The translations under genes and the position numbers were made by a program. Under the pieces are notes generated by a model. That model worked only from the letters and a program-made list of their open reading frames with translations. It made no database searches and was not told the DNA's origin. This document shows positions 1-8,351 of a DNA stretch of 37,943 nt, piece by piece. The stretch's first letter is position 1. Each line of letters begins with the position of its first letter. The DNA comes from an uncultured Bacteroidales bacterium (GTDB lineage: Bacteria; Bacteroidota; Bacteroidia; Bacteroidales; Bacteroidaceae), in assembly GCA_902791295.1 (NCBI GenBank), contig CADAVI010000033.1, positions 1 through 37,943 on the forward strand. Reading direction: 5' to 3'.

Positions 1-820
1 AGACGGCCTGCGCCAGTTGGCTGACGGTGTTGGTGACGAGCTGGTGGCCCATGTTGTTCCACATGTTGGCCCGCGTGTAGAATCCCGTGACGGCCTTCGT
101 GAAGATGCGGCCGAAGATGACGGTGAAGAGGTTCTGCGAGAGGGTGTTGACGGCGTTGGTCAGGAAGATGTTCACCCCGAAGCGCATCATGCCCCTGACG
201 GGAGCGAAGTCCCATGAGAGCGAAGGGCGCCAGGGGCAGCAGACGAAGCGCCCGGCGGTGGTGATGCCAATGTAGGAGAGCTGCTGCACGACGAGGGCCC
301 AATGGCGGCCTCCGGCGAAAGCCACCGCGATGCCGGCGAGGCCCGAGAGCGTCAGCGCGGAGATGCCGATGAGAGCGATCTCGCGGTTGCACAGGTTCTT
401 CCTGAGCCACGCGCCGGAAGGGATGCCGAGGGCGGCGATGAAGAAGCCGAGAAAGAGCACGCGCGAGAGGGGCACCAGTTCGCCGGCGCGGTAGAAGGCC
501 GCAATGAGCGGCGCTACGGCGAAGAGCAGCAGATAGAGGGAGAGGCTGACGGCGGCGGAAAACCAGAAGACGCTGTTGTAGTCGCGCGCCTCGGGCCGTC
601 TGAGGTTGATGAGGCTCTGGGTGAAGCCCGCGTCCTGCAGGTTGCCGGCCAAAGCGGAGAAGACGGCCAGCACGCCCACGATGCCGTAGTCGCCCGGCGA
701 GAGCAGACGGGCCAGGAAGACGCCGATGACGAGGTTGAGCAGCTGCGTAGCGGCGCTGTTGACGCCGCTCCAGGCCAGCCCCTGCGCGGTGCGCTTCTTA
801 AGGTCGCGGGACTCGTTCAT
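1..820 (-). CDS. Oligosaccharide flippase, MOP/PST (Wzx-like) family, 3' part missing
   Basis: Read on the minus strand from ATG at 820 with no stop before the window edge, giving about 273 codons. The N-terminus (MNESRDLKKRTAQGLAWSG) and the first membrane segments (LLNLVIGVFLARLLSPGDYG) are typical of the polysaccharide transporter branch of the MOP superfamily. These inner-membrane proteins flip lipid-linked glycan repeat units to the periplasm. Several hydrophobic helices follow in order, interrupted by charged loops. The start overlaps the stop of the upstream licD gene in an ATGA, so the two are translationally coupled. The neighbours (LicD, two acyltransferases, glycosyltransferases) support a role in capsule, O-antigen or similar glycan export. 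The substrate cannot be told from sequence. A full-length protein would be about 480 residues, so roughly 55 percent is visible. Confidence 0.88.
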   Translation of the reverse strand, partial: MNESRDLKKRTAQGLAWSGVNSAATQLLNLVIGVFLARLLSPGDYGIVGVLAVFSALAGNLQDAGFTQSLINLRRPEARDYNSVFWFSAAVSLSLYLLLFAVAPLIAAFYRAGELVPLSRVLFLGFFIAALGIPSGAWLRKNLCNREIALIGISALTLSGLAGIAVAFAGGRHWALVVQQLSYIGITTAGRFVCCPWRPSLSWDFAPVRGMMRFGVNIFLTNAVNTLSQNLFTVIFGRIFTKAVTGFYTRANMWNNMGHQLVTNTVSQLAQAV

Positions 821-1659
821 GCGAAGGAGAGTTGGTCGGGACGGTGGTTTTGCTGCTCCTCCTTGGGGATGACGCGGCGCAGGTTGCGGTAGTGACGGCG
901 GAGATAGGTCTCCAGGTCACTGGGCGCCCACACCGTGAGCGGGCCGAAGGGGCGCTGCTCGGGATGCTCTACGGCGGCGACGGCGATGTGGTCCCGGGGC
1001 ATGAGCACCATATTATAGAAGGTGGCGCTCTTCAGTCCGTTGAACATCGTCTGCGACAGGCGCAGGAGGCGATAGACGGCGCGCTTGGAGAGCGGCGTCT
1101 GCACGAGGCGCTGGAGCAGGCAGGGCCAGAAGCCCCGGTCGGTGGGGCGGTCTATCTCGCAGCGTCCGCAATGCTTCCACTGCCACACCTCCTTGCCCAT
1201 GAAGCAGCAGTTGAAGAAGTTGGCCAAGGTGCGCTGCGCCTTCTGCAGACGCGGTGAATCCGGCACTTTGTCGAAGGGGAAGATGTCGATGTAGATGCCC
1301 TGATGGATGGGCAGATGGCGATAGTTGTGCTCCAGGAAGACGGTGCCGTTGCGGCGCATCTTGGCGAAATAGAAGGGGGTGTGGGGGTCGGTGCCGAGCC
1401 ACTGGAGAAAGTAGCGCTCGCGATCCATCACGGCGGGCGCCTCGCGCAGGAAGCGCTCATAGTTGGCGCGCGTCATGCCGATGTCGATGTCGTCGTCCCA
1501 GGGCAGGATGGCCTGCTCGAAGAAGGCGCCGATGGCGGTGCCGCCCTGGATGAAGTACGGAATATGGAGCACGTCGCACACGCGGATGATTTCCGCCAGA
1601 ATCTCGTAGAGCGTCTCGTGGAGGCGGTGGAGCTCTTCGTCGGTGTATTCGCCTATCAT
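817..1659 (-). CDS. licD: LicD family nucleotidyltransferase-fold protein
   Basis: A 280-residue protein starting at ATG 1659 (MIGEYTDEELHRLHETLYEIL). The open frame extends further upstream only through a TTG inside the preceding gene, so that start is rejected. The family signature is clear: the GGTAIGAFFEQAILPWDDDIDIG region at residues about 39-61, with the DDDID metal-binding acidic cluster, then a W/Y-rich segment ending in IDIFPFDKVPDS. LicD proteins transfer phosphocholine or related phospho-groups onto surface glycans in Haemophilus and Streptococcus; in Bacteroidetes the donor is not established. It lies 7 bases after an acyltransferase and overlaps the flippase start by 4 bases, so it belongs to the same leftward operon. 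The most likely role is decorating the glycan handled by the neighbouring flippase. Confidence 0.85.
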   Translation of the reverse strand: MIGEYTDEELHRLHETLYEILAEIIRVCDVLHIPYFIQGGTAIGAFFEQAILPWDDDIDIGMTRANYERFLREAPAVMDRERYFLQWLGTDPHTPFYFAKMRRNGTVFLEHNYRHLPIHQGIYIDIFPFDKVPDSPRLQKAQRTLANFFNCCFMGKEVWQWKHCGRCEIDRPTDRGFWPCLLQRLVQTPLSKRAVYRLLRLSQTMFNGLKSATFYNMVLMPRDHIAVAAVEHPEQRPFGPLTVWAPSDLETYLRRHYRNLRRVIPKEEQQNHRPDQLSFA

Positions 1660-1666
1660 GATGGGG

Positions 1667-2722
1667 TCAGGATTTGGGTTCGGAGGATGGGGTCTTGCTC
1701 TTGAAGCGTCCGCTGAGCCAGGGCACGCGCTCCACGTAGGGCACAATCCAGAAGCAGAAGACAAACGTCAGGAGCGTGAGGATAATCATGTCGTCCCAAT
1801 GGCCGCGCAGGCTGCGCACGAAGCTGCTGCGCAGCATCTGGTAGAAGGTGAGCAGCGGATAGTGGGCCACAAAGAAGACCATCGAGTGCTCGCCGATGTA
1901 GCCCAGGACGGGAATGCGGGGCACATTGAGCAACAGGCACACGCCCGAGAAGCCGCAGAGGGCGCAGAGCGTCTTGAGCAGCGTGGCGGGATAGTAGCCC
2001 GTCCAAAGGTTGCCGCTCATGGTGTATTCGCCGATGTCGAGGATGTTGAGCACAACGAACACCAGCACCATCACCACGGAGAGCGTCATCATCGGGGCCT
2101 TGCCGTACTGCTCCAGGCACTCGCGCCAAAGGCGCCCCAGGAAGAAAAGGAAGATGCCCCAGAAGACGTTGTTGAAGTTGAACCACAGGGGATTGCCGGC
2201 CACGCAGAGCTTGTAGCTGATGAGGGGGAAGAGGAGCACAATCCACGAGAGCCGCACGTAGGGCGTGCGCCGCTCCAGCCAGAGGTCGGCCTTGCCGATG
2301 AGGTGCATCGCCACGTAAGCCATGAAGAAGCTCATGAGGAACCACACGGGGCCGTTGCCGAAGAAACTGCTCGTGCGCCAGAGGTGCTCCGGGGTGACGC
2401 TCTGCACCATCGTGTTGTTCGAGGGCAACACCAGCCAGGCAAAACCCAGATAGACCACCGCTCCGAGCACGCCCCACACGGTGTAGGGCACGATGAGCTG
2501 TTTGGTCTTCTTGACGAGGAAGGCGCGTGTGTCGCCGCCGACGGTCTTGTTGAAATAACCGGCCTTGAAGAAGAAGAACGACATGAAGAAGTAGGTCCAG
2601 TGCATGACCGCCATCCACCACTCCTGCTGCTGCATCTGGCAAAAGGACATCACGTGGAGCATCATCATGCGCACGATGCAGATGCCACAGAGGAGGTCGA
2701 AGGCGTGGTTGCGCTGTTTCAT
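1667..2722 (-). CDS. Membrane acyltransferase, family 3 (OafA/WecH-like)
   Basis: A 351-residue integral membrane protein with about ten hydrophobic segments. The N-terminus MKQRNHAFDLLCGICIVRMM followed by a histidine (MLHVMSF) matches the acyltransferase-3 pattern, in which an N-terminal Arg/Asp stretch and a His sit in or after the first helix. A second typical feature is a Phe-rich helix (YFFMSFFFFKAGYF). Members move acetyl or other acyl groups from cytoplasmic CoA to sugars on the outer face of the inner membrane. The start overlaps the stop of the second acyltransferase upstream by 4 bases, and LicD follows after 7 bases. Two such genes in a row suggest two acylation sites on one glycan. 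The sugar and acyl group cannot be deduced. Confidence 0.82.
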   Translation of the reverse strand: MKQRNHAFDLLCGICIVRMMMLHVMSFCQMQQQEWWMAVMHWTYFFMSFFFFKAGYFNKTVGGDTRAFLVKKTKQLIVPYTVWGVLGAVVYLGFAWLVLPSNNTMVQSVTPEHLWRTSSFFGNGPVWFLMSFFMAYVAMHLIGKADLWLERRTPYVRLSWIVLLFPLISYKLCVAGNPLWFNFNNVFWGIFLFFLGRLWRECLEQYGKAPMMTLSVVMVLVFVVLNILDIGEYTMSGNLWTGYYPATLLKTLCALCGFSGVCLLLNVPRIPVLGYIGEHSMVFFVAHYPLLTFYQMLRSSFVRSLRGHWDDMIILTLLTFVFCFWIVPYVERVPWLSGRFKSKTPSSEPKS

Positions 2723-3804
2723 GTGGTTTTATCGGTTGGTTTCACCCCGAAGAGATGCTCCTGGAAGAGGGGACTGATGCGCAGCAGGTTGCTCGTGATG
2801 AGGCAGAAAGCGATGACCAGCAGGGCCAGAGCCACACAGAGCGAGGTGCCGACGACAAAGTCGGGCCTGTTCTCGTTGAGCCACACCCCCACGGCGGGGA
2901 TGCAGGGCAGGAAGATGTAGTGGAGGAGATAGATGTCGAGCGTGCGGGTGCCGATATACTGCAGGGCGCGGCCGAGGCGGGTCTCCTTCGTGAACGACGT
3001 CTGATAGCGGCGGAAGAAGAGCATGCAGAGGAGCATCGTCATATACATGGCCAGGGTGCGGGGCAGATTGGCCCAAGCCAGGCGCAGCGTGTGCCAGCGC
3101 AGATAGTCGGAAGCGCAGAAGAAGGCCACGACGACCACCAGGGGCACGAACCACTTCGAGTCGAAGATGCGCTCCGCCGTCTTCCAATAGCGGCGCACGA
3201 TGTTGCCCATCAGGAAGAACTGGAAGAAATAAATCAGCTGAATCAGGCTGCTCACCCGCCAGAAGGGGTCTTTGGGATAGGAGAAGACCTTCGGCATATA
3301 GGCCGTCTCATACCACACCACGCTGCCAATCCACAGCAGCGTGACGGGCACCCAATGCCACGAACGCTCCCGCCAGCGGTAATGCTGCTCGAGAAAGGCA
3401 AAGAGGTAGTAGATGATGAACATGTAGAGCAGCACCAGCGTGAACCAGTAGCCCCCCTTCGTGGAACTCTGCAGCATGCGCTCCATCGCAGGGAGGAACG
3501 ACTTGCAGCGAATCACGGCGAAGGCGCACATGAAAAGCGCTGTGGGCAGGAGCTGCACGCGGAACTTCTTCCAAAGCTGACGGGCGGTGCCCGCCGCCGT
3601 CCAGATGAATTTGGGGCGGAAGGCCAGATAGCCGCTCACAAAGAAAAACAGAGGCATGCGGAAGAGCACCAGCAACGACATCGAAGCCGACTGGCGGGCG
3701 CTCTCGCCAAAGGTAATCAGCCCCACGTGGTAGGCCACCACCATCACCATCGTGAAGCCGCGCATGGCATCGAGCCATTCTATTCTGTTTTTGCTTTTTT
3801 CCAT
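2719..3804 (-). CDS. Membrane acyltransferase, family 3, first gene of the leftward glycan operon
   Basis: A 361-residue protein. Its start (IEWLDAMRGFTMVMVVAYH) is the classic acyltransferase-3 opening, with the Asp-x-x-Arg-Gly pattern followed by the membrane-embedded His. The next helix (LFRMPLFFFVSGYLAF) carries the conserved Phe-rich motif with SGY. About ten membrane helices follow. It probably O-acetylates a surface or envelope glycan. The ATG lies at 3804, with a Bacteroidetes -7 box on the minus strand just upstream (3825 to 3818), which leaves a very short leader. The next gene overlaps it by 4 bases, so this gene heads an operon of two acyltransferases, licD and the flippase. It is only distantly similar to its neighbour, so they are not a recent duplication. 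Confidence 0.85.
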   Translation of the reverse strand: MEKSKNRIEWLDAMRGFTMVMVVAYHVGLITFGESARQSASMSLLVLFRMPLFFFVSGYLAFRPKFIWTAAGTARQLWKKFRVQLLPTALFMCAFAVIRCKSFLPAMERMLQSSTKGGYWFTLVLLYMFIIYYLFAFLEQHYRWRERSWHWVPVTLLWIGSVVWYETAYMPKVFSYPKDPFWRVSSLIQLIYFFQFFLMGNIVRRYWKTAERIFDSKWFVPLVVVVAFFCASDYLRWHTLRLAWANLPRTLAMYMTMLLCMLFFRRYQTSFTKETRLGRALQYIGTRTLDIYLLHYIFLPCIPAVGVWLNENRPDFVVGTSLCVALALLVIAFCLITSNLLRISPLFQEHLFGVKPTDKTT

Positions 3805-3817
3805 GACTTTGCAGGCG

Positions 3818-3825
3818 CAAAAATA
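3818..3825 (-). promoter_or_regulatory. Candidate -7 box for the leftward glycan operon
   Basis: On the minus strand this reads TATTTTTG, fitting the Bacteroidetes TAnnTTTG consensus. The start codon at 3804 is only 14 bases downstream, so the predicted leader is about 7 bases. I see no convincing -33 TTTG at the right distance. Confidence 0.45.
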
Positions 3826-3865
3826 TGAAAAAATGTTGGCACATCACGCTGATACGCGTGCGAAA

Positions 3866-3898
3866 GTTGCCCTATTTGTATTTTTTTTCATACTTTTG
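3866..3898 (+). promoter_or_regulatory. Candidate promoter of the rightward glycosyltransferase
   Basis: TACTTTTG at 3891-3898 fits the Bacteroidetes -7 consensus, and GTTG at 3866-3869 lies 21 bases upstream as a -33-like element. Transcription would begin near 3904-3905, at or just inside the proposed GTG start at 3903. This supports the later start and suggests a nearly leaderless message. Confidence 0.55.
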
Positions 3899-3902
3899 CA
3901 AC

Positions 3903-4991
3903 GTGAAAGTGCTGCTCATCTCCACGGCAGAATGCACCGGCGGCGGCGCCATTGCCGCCAAACGCCTGCTTGCAGCCCTCCACGGAGAGGGCGTCGATGC
4001 ACGTATGCTGGTGCGCGACCGCCAGACAGACGACCCCCTCGTGAGCGCCGTCGGCGGCAAATGGCCGAAGGCGGCGGAACGCCTGCGCCTCATGTGGCGC
4101 CTGCGCCTGCCCCTCTCGCGCACCTGGCCCTACGACCTCATGAGCGACGGGGTGGACATCCTCTCCACCCAAGAATACCGGGAGGCCGACGTCGTCCATC
4201 TGCATTGGGTGAATCAGGGTATGCTCTCTCTCAGCCAGCTCAGGAAGATGGTCTCTTCCGGCAAGAAAATTCTTTGGACGCTCCACGACGAGTGGCCCTA
4301 TCTGGGCTTGGAGCACTACCGCGACGAGGTGCCCGCAGGGACGACGCCCTTCCTCGACCGCATGGGCATTCCCTCCAAAAAGATACATTTCATCGGCTGC
4401 AGCGAGTGGATTGCCCGACGCGCCAAAAAGGCAATGCCCGAGGCCTCCGTGACCCACATCAACAACTGCATCCCCCAGGCGCTCTTCCGCCCCCTGCCCC
4501 GCAGCGAAGCCCGGCGCGCATTGGGATTGGACGAAAACGGAAAGACTGTGCTCTTCTGCGCCCAAAACGTGCGCGACGAGCGCAAGGGCTTCCGCTATCT
4601 GGAAGAAGCCCTGCAGCAACTGCCTGACGTGCGCCCCCTCGTCATCGGACGCGGCGGCCTCACGCTGCCGCCCGAACGGATGCCGCTGGCCTATGCCGCC
4701 GCCGACGTCTTCGTGACGCCCTCGCTGGGCGACAACCTGCCCAACACGGTGGCCGAAGCGCTCTCCTGCGGCACGCCCTGCGTGGGCTTCGCCGTGGGCG
4801 GCATTCCCGAAATGATTGAGCACGGAAAGACGGGGTATCTGGCCCGACCCCGCAGCAGCGAAGATTTGGCCGAGGGCATCCGCCGCGTGCTCTCCCACCC
4901 CGAATACGGCAAAGAGGCCGCGCTGGCGGCCCGGCGTCTGTTTTCACCCGAGAAAGTGGCAAAAGCCCATCTGGCGCTCTACCGCATGTAG
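3903..4991 (+). CDS. Glycosyltransferase family 4 (GT-B fold)
   Basis: I choose GTG at 3903 (MKVLLISTAECTGGGAIAAK), giving 362 residues. An ATG further upstream at 3825 would add 26 residues lying across the promoter, before the normal beta1-loop-helix start. The N-terminal Rossmann half has the glycine-rich loop TGGGAIAA, and residues about 90-110 contain ADVVHLHWVN and LWTLHDEWP, typical of family 4 enzymes acting on wall or capsule glycans. The C-terminal half contains RKGFRYLEEAL, then VTPSLGDNLPNTVAEALSCG, which carries the donor-binding E-x7-E type region, and GFAVGGIPEMI. It transfers a nucleotide-activated sugar to a lipid-linked acceptor in the cytoplasm. It is divergent from the acyltransferases, and its last 13 bases overlap the 3' end of the convergent glycosyltransferase gene. 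Confidence 0.87.
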   Translation: MKVLLISTAECTGGGAIAAKRLLAALHGEGVDARMLVRDRQTDDPLVSAVGGKWPKAAERLRLMWRLRLPLSRTWPYDLMSDGVDILSTQEYREADVVHLHWVNQGMLSLSQLRKMVSSGKKILWTLHDEWPYLGLEHYRDEVPAGTTPFLDRMGIPSKKIHFIGCSEWIARRAKKAMPEASVTHINNCIPQALFRPLPRSEARRALGLDENGKTVLFCAQNVRDERKGFRYLEEALQQLPDVRPLVIGRGGLTLPPERMPLAYAAADVFVTPSLGDNLPNTVAEALSCGTPCVGFAVGGIPEMIEHGKTGYLARPRSSEDLAEGIRRVLSHPEYGKEAALAARRLFSPEKVAKAHLALYRM

Positions 4992-5761
4992 AGTGCCCTG
5001 AGGCAAAACCACAGATGCATCAGGGCCGTCATGCCCCATCCGTAGTGGCGGCACATCACCTGCCAGCGCTCCAGCAGCGAAGCGCGGTGGTTTCTCGTTG
5101 TCATGCCCTCCTGCAGATAGTCCGTGAGGATGGCGTGCGTGTTGGCCACAGACAGACGTCTTCGACCCACATATTTCAGGAGTCGCACACACCAGTCGAA
5201 GTCGGCCGAGTAGCGATACTTCAGGTCGAAAGGGGTGGCCGCCGCTAAATCGCGGCGCACGTAGAAACTCTGATGACACACCCTCATGCCTTCGCGAAAA
5301 CTGCGCCAGGTGAGGCGTTCGGGCGTCGTGAGGCGGCGGTGGCGAACGAAACGCCCCTCAGCGTCCACGATGTCGGTCTCACCATAGGCTATAGCGGTGC
5401 TGCGCAGATCGCCCCGAGCCCAATCCAAAGCGGCGGCCACGCGGCTCAGCGTGTCCGCTTCGTGCAGCGTGTCGCCCGCATTGAGAAAGACGATGTAGTC
5501 GCCCGCGGCCTGGCGGATGCCTTTGTTCATGGCATCGTAAAGACCCTCGTCGGGCTCTCTCACCACACGGATGCTGTAGGGCAGTCCGCGCTCCACATAG
5601 CGTTGAATCCGGGCAAAAGTGCCGTCCGTGCTGCAACCGTCCACCAGCAGGTGCTCCACGCGGGGATAGGTCTGGGAGGCCACACTGTCCAACGTGCGCT
5701 CCACGGTGGCCGCCGCGTTGTAGGTGCAGGTGATGACGGTTATGAGCGGCGACGTTTCCAC
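4979..5761 (-). CDS. Glycosyltransferase family 2 (WcaA/WcaE-like)
   Basis: A 260-residue cytoplasmic GT-A enzyme. The N-terminus ITVITCTYNAAATVERTLDS is the family 2 nucleotide-sugar fold. The sequence DGCSTDGT follows at about residues 41-48, then REPDEGLYDAMNKGI and the metal-site region FLNAGDTL. The C-terminal part has YSADFDWCVRLLK, common in Bacteroidetes glycosyltransferases that resemble colanic-acid WcaE. It transfers one sugar in assembly of a surface glycan; donor and acceptor are unknown. Its ATG at 5761 lies inside the last 22 bases of the yfhO-like gene, so the two are co-transcribed and probably translationally coupled. Its stop overlaps the opposing glycosyltransferase by 13 bases. 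Confidence 0.9.
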   Translation of the reverse strand: METSPLITVITCTYNAAATVERTLDSVASQTYPRVEHLLVDGCSTDGTFARIQRYVERGLPYSIRVVREPDEGLYDAMNKGIRQAAGDYIVFLNAGDTLHEADTLSRVAAALDWARGDLRSTAIAYGETDIVDAEGRFVRHRRLTTPERLTWRSFREGMRVCHQSFYVRRDLAAATPFDLKYRYSADFDWCVRLLKYVGRRRLSVANTHAILTDYLQEGMTTRNHRASLLERWQVMCRHYGWGMTALMHLWFCLRALYMR

Positions 5762-8241
5762 AGGCTGCGGGCTAAGACGGAGACAACAATCAGAAGGAGC
5801 ACCGAAAGCGCGCCGTAGGCCACGGCCTCCGTCACTTTCACGCTGCGGGGGTCGAAACTCAGCACCACCTCATGATGCCCCGCAGGCACGCGTATGGCAC
5901 GCAAAATATAGTTGACGCGGAAGACCTCCGTCTCCTCGCCGTCCACTGTGGCGGTCCAGCCGGGATAGTAAATCTCGGAGAAGACCACCGTGCCGCCCTT
6001 CGGGCTCTCCGCTTCGTAGGTGAGGCGGTTGGCTTCGTAGGCCGTCAGCGTGCAACTGCCCTCGCCGCCGCCCGTGAGTGCGCTCTGCGTCACGGCGGTT
6101 TCGCGGAGGTTGACGCGGGAGAGGGCGGCGAGTTCTTCGTCGGCACTGTTCACCTTTTTCACCTCCCTGACAAACCACGCGTTGCCCATTGCCCAGGGAT
6201 TCTGCACTGCGGCCTTCTGTCCTTCGGCAGCCGGCATGAGGACATACTTCGTATTAAGCATATTGAGCACGGGCCAGAGCGAGTCGCCGCGAACCCCGTC
6301 AAGACGGCCCGCAGTCTTGGCTGCGGCTTCTCCCAAACGGCTCATCTCGCCGTGGAGATGGGCCTCGATGACCTCCTGATAGCGGCGCAACTTGGCGGCG
6401 TGATAACCGCCGACGGATTTGTGCCAGTAGCCGGCATCGTTGCTGTTGAAGGTGGAGCAGGTCAGGTCGAGTGTGCGGTAATAAAGGTCGGGGTCCTGCA
6501 GGATGTATTCGTCGGCCTCAGTCTTGGGGAAGAGGCGCTCGGCGGTGAATTTCCGCTGGAACATGCCGTCGTTGAGGTAACGCTTGTCCACCTGCCAAAG
6601 GTCCACAAGACAGAGGGCGGCAATAAGCAGCACGCCCACCGACTCCTTGAGGCGCCCCTTCATCGTGGCCCACAGCAGCGCGGTGCCGGCGATGATGAAG
6701 CCGAGGGAGCGCAGGCAGTCGGTGCGGAACACGGCACGACGCATGTCGCTGAGGTTCTCCAGGACGTCAGCCGCAGGCCAGCCGTATTGCGCCAGCGAGA
6801 GAATGCCCGTCCTCTCCTGCTCCGAGACATAGGAACCGAAGAACACATCGGGCATCAGCCAGAAGAGGGCGCAGACGCCGGCCGTCAGTCCGAAGGCAAT
6901 CCAGAGCGCCTTCTCGGGCCTGACGTCAAACATCTCGCGACGCCCCTTGTTCTCCAGCAGCGCCCTCAGACCCAGCAGACCCAGGAAGGGGATGGTGAAC
7001 TCGGCGATGACCAGGATGGAGGCCACCGTGCGGAACTTGTCGTACATGGGGAAGTAATCAAGGAAAAAGTCGGTGAAGCCCATCATGTTGCGGCCCCATG
7101 AGAGGGCTATGGAGAGCATCGTCACGAGAAGCAGACACCAGGGCAGCGGCCCCTTCACCAACAGCAGCCCCAGGACGAAGAGCATGCACACGAAGGCACC
7201 CACATATACGGGGCCCGAGGTGCCGGGCTGCTCGCCCCAATACTGGCCCAGTTGCTGATAGAGAGGCATGTAGTCGTTCTTGGCCAGCGACATAGCCTTT
7301 TCGCTGCGGGTCAGCGGCACGGAGGCGCCGCCCTTGGTGTTGGGCACCAACAGCGTCCAGGTCTCCCCGATGCCGTAACTCCACATGGTGATGTAGCTGC
7401 GCTCCAGACCGCCGGAGGTCTGGTCGGCGGGGTCTTTGGTCTGCTGCGTGAGCTCCGACTTGCTGCGCATGCTCTCGCGGGAGTATTCCCAAGTGTGGTA
7501 GAGGTTGCTGATGTTCATCAGGACGCCCAGGAGACAGCCCGCACCGAAGCAGAGCGTCCCTTTGACCCAACGCCCCAAAGCGGCCTTCTCGCCCCGCACG
7601 GCATCCCGCACGGCGTCGATGAGCCAGGCCAGCGCCAGGGCAGCGATGACAAAGCCGAAATAGTAGCTCATCTGCACGTGGTTGCTCAGAATCTGCAGGC
7701 CCATGAAGAGCGCCGTGAGCACCGTGCCCCAGGCGTAGCGTCCGCGGTAGCAGAGTGCCATGCCGCCGATGGTGGGCGGGATGAAGGCCAGCGTGAGCAC
7801 CTTCCAGATGTGGCCGGCCCCGATGATGATGAAGTAGTAACTCGAAAAAGCCCACAGGACAGCCCCCAGCGAGGCCATCCACCAGCGGAAGTCGAAGCAG
7901 CGCATCATGATGTAAAAGCCCAGAAGGAGGATGAACACCCAGGCGGCCACGTCGGGCAGTCCGAGCATATAGACCTGCTTCACGGCGGCCAGCGTGTCGG
8001 TGGAGTCGTAGGAGGGCGCCATCTGATAGGTGGGCATACCAGAGAAGAGCGTGTTGGTCCATCGGGTGCGCGCTCCGTGGTGGGCCTTGCGGTAGAGCTC
8101 CATCTCCTGTCCGGCGCCCACGCCGCCCGTGTGGTCGTGTCCGCCCAGCACGAGACCGTCTCTGAGGGGCACCATGAAGTAGAGTACGCTAATCAACACA
8201 AAAACCGCCACGGCAGCGGCATCGCCCAGATATTTTTTCAT
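5740..8241 (-). CDS. YfhO family large membrane protein
   Basis: An 833-residue protein from ATG 8241 (MKKYLGDAAAVAVFVLISVL). An in-frame start 42 bases upstream is possible, but it would lie upstream of or within the -7 box. It has about twelve membrane helices in the first 520 residues, a soluble stretch, and a last helix before the C-terminus (LLLIVVSVLARSLWKRR). The extracytoplasmic loop after helix 1 has the family pattern GGHDHTGGVGAGQE and TNTLFSGMPTYQ. The late soluble part ends with YYPGWTATVDGEE, a strong YfhO signature. In Firmicutes YfhO proteins are GT-C-like enzymes that glycosylate teichoic acids; in Bacteroidetes, which lack teichoic acids, the target is unknown. Coupling to a family 2 glycosyltransferase by a 22-base overlap suggests that the cytoplasmic enzyme makes the lipid-linked sugar that YfhO transfers outside. 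Confidence 0.88.
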   Translation of the reverse strand: MKKYLGDAAAVAVFVLISVLYFMVPLRDGLVLGGHDHTGGVGAGQEMELYRKAHHGARTRWTNTLFSGMPTYQMAPSYDSTDTLAAVKQVYMLGLPDVAAWVFILLLGFYIMMRCFDFRWWMASLGAVLWAFSSYYFIIIGAGHIWKVLTLAFIPPTIGGMALCYRGRYAWGTVLTALFMGLQILSNHVQMSYYFGFVIAALALAWLIDAVRDAVRGEKAALGRWVKGTLCFGAGCLLGVLMNISNLYHTWEYSRESMRSKSELTQQTKDPADQTSGGLERSYITMWSYGIGETWTLLVPNTKGGASVPLTRSEKAMSLAKNDYMPLYQQLGQYWGEQPGTSGPVYVGAFVCMLFVLGLLLVKGPLPWCLLLVTMLSIALSWGRNMMGFTDFFLDYFPMYDKFRTVASILVIAEFTIPFLGLLGLRALLENKGRREMFDVRPEKALWIAFGLTAGVCALFWLMPDVFFGSYVSEQERTGILSLAQYGWPAADVLENLSDMRRAVFRTDCLRSLGFIIAGTALLWATMKGRLKESVGVLLIAALCLVDLWQVDKRYLNDGMFQRKFTAERLFPKTEADEYILQDPDLYYRTLDLTCSTFNSNDAGYWHKSVGGYHAAKLRRYQEVIEAHLHGEMSRLGEAAAKTAGRLDGVRGDSLWPVLNMLNTKYVLMPAAEGQKAAVQNPWAMGNAWFVREVKKVNSADEELAALSRVNLRETAVTQSALTGGGEGSCTLTAYEANRLTYEAESPKGGTVVFSEIYYPGWTATVDGEETEVFRVNYILRAIRVPAGHHEVVLSFDPRSVKVTEAVAYGALSVLLLIVVSVLARSLWKRRRS

Positions 8242-8261
8242 CGTTCGTCGCTTTTTGGGTG

Positions 8262-8269
8262 CAAAATTA
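8262..8269 (-). promoter_or_regulatory. Candidate -7 box of the yfhO-like gene
   Basis: TAATTTTG on the minus strand, 20 bases before the ATG at 8241. It matches TAnnTTTG. No clear -33 element is visible about 20 bases further upstream. Confidence 0.5.
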
Positions 8270-8343
8270 GCAAAAAAACACACAATTCATGAAAAAAAGG
8301 CCCAACTTTAAACTCTAAACTCCCAACTCTCAACTATTTTTCG

Positions 8344-8351
8344 TACCTTTG
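8344..8351 (+). promoter_or_regulatory. Candidate -7 box of rpsO
   Basis: TACCTTTG matches the Bacteroidetes consensus. Transcription near 8358 would leave a leader of about 75 bases before rpsO, which is long compared with other leaders here and could hold an S15 autoregulatory fold. The upstream stretch 8300-8340 is a low-complexity run of ACTC/AAAC-like words with no clear -33 TTTG. Confidence 0.5.

Noticed and set aside
770-822. Possible frameshift near the start of the flippase gene
   Set aside because: A first count suggested a frame change at a C run. Recounting against the licD stop and the ATGA overlap showed a four-C run and one continuous frame from 820 to 1.
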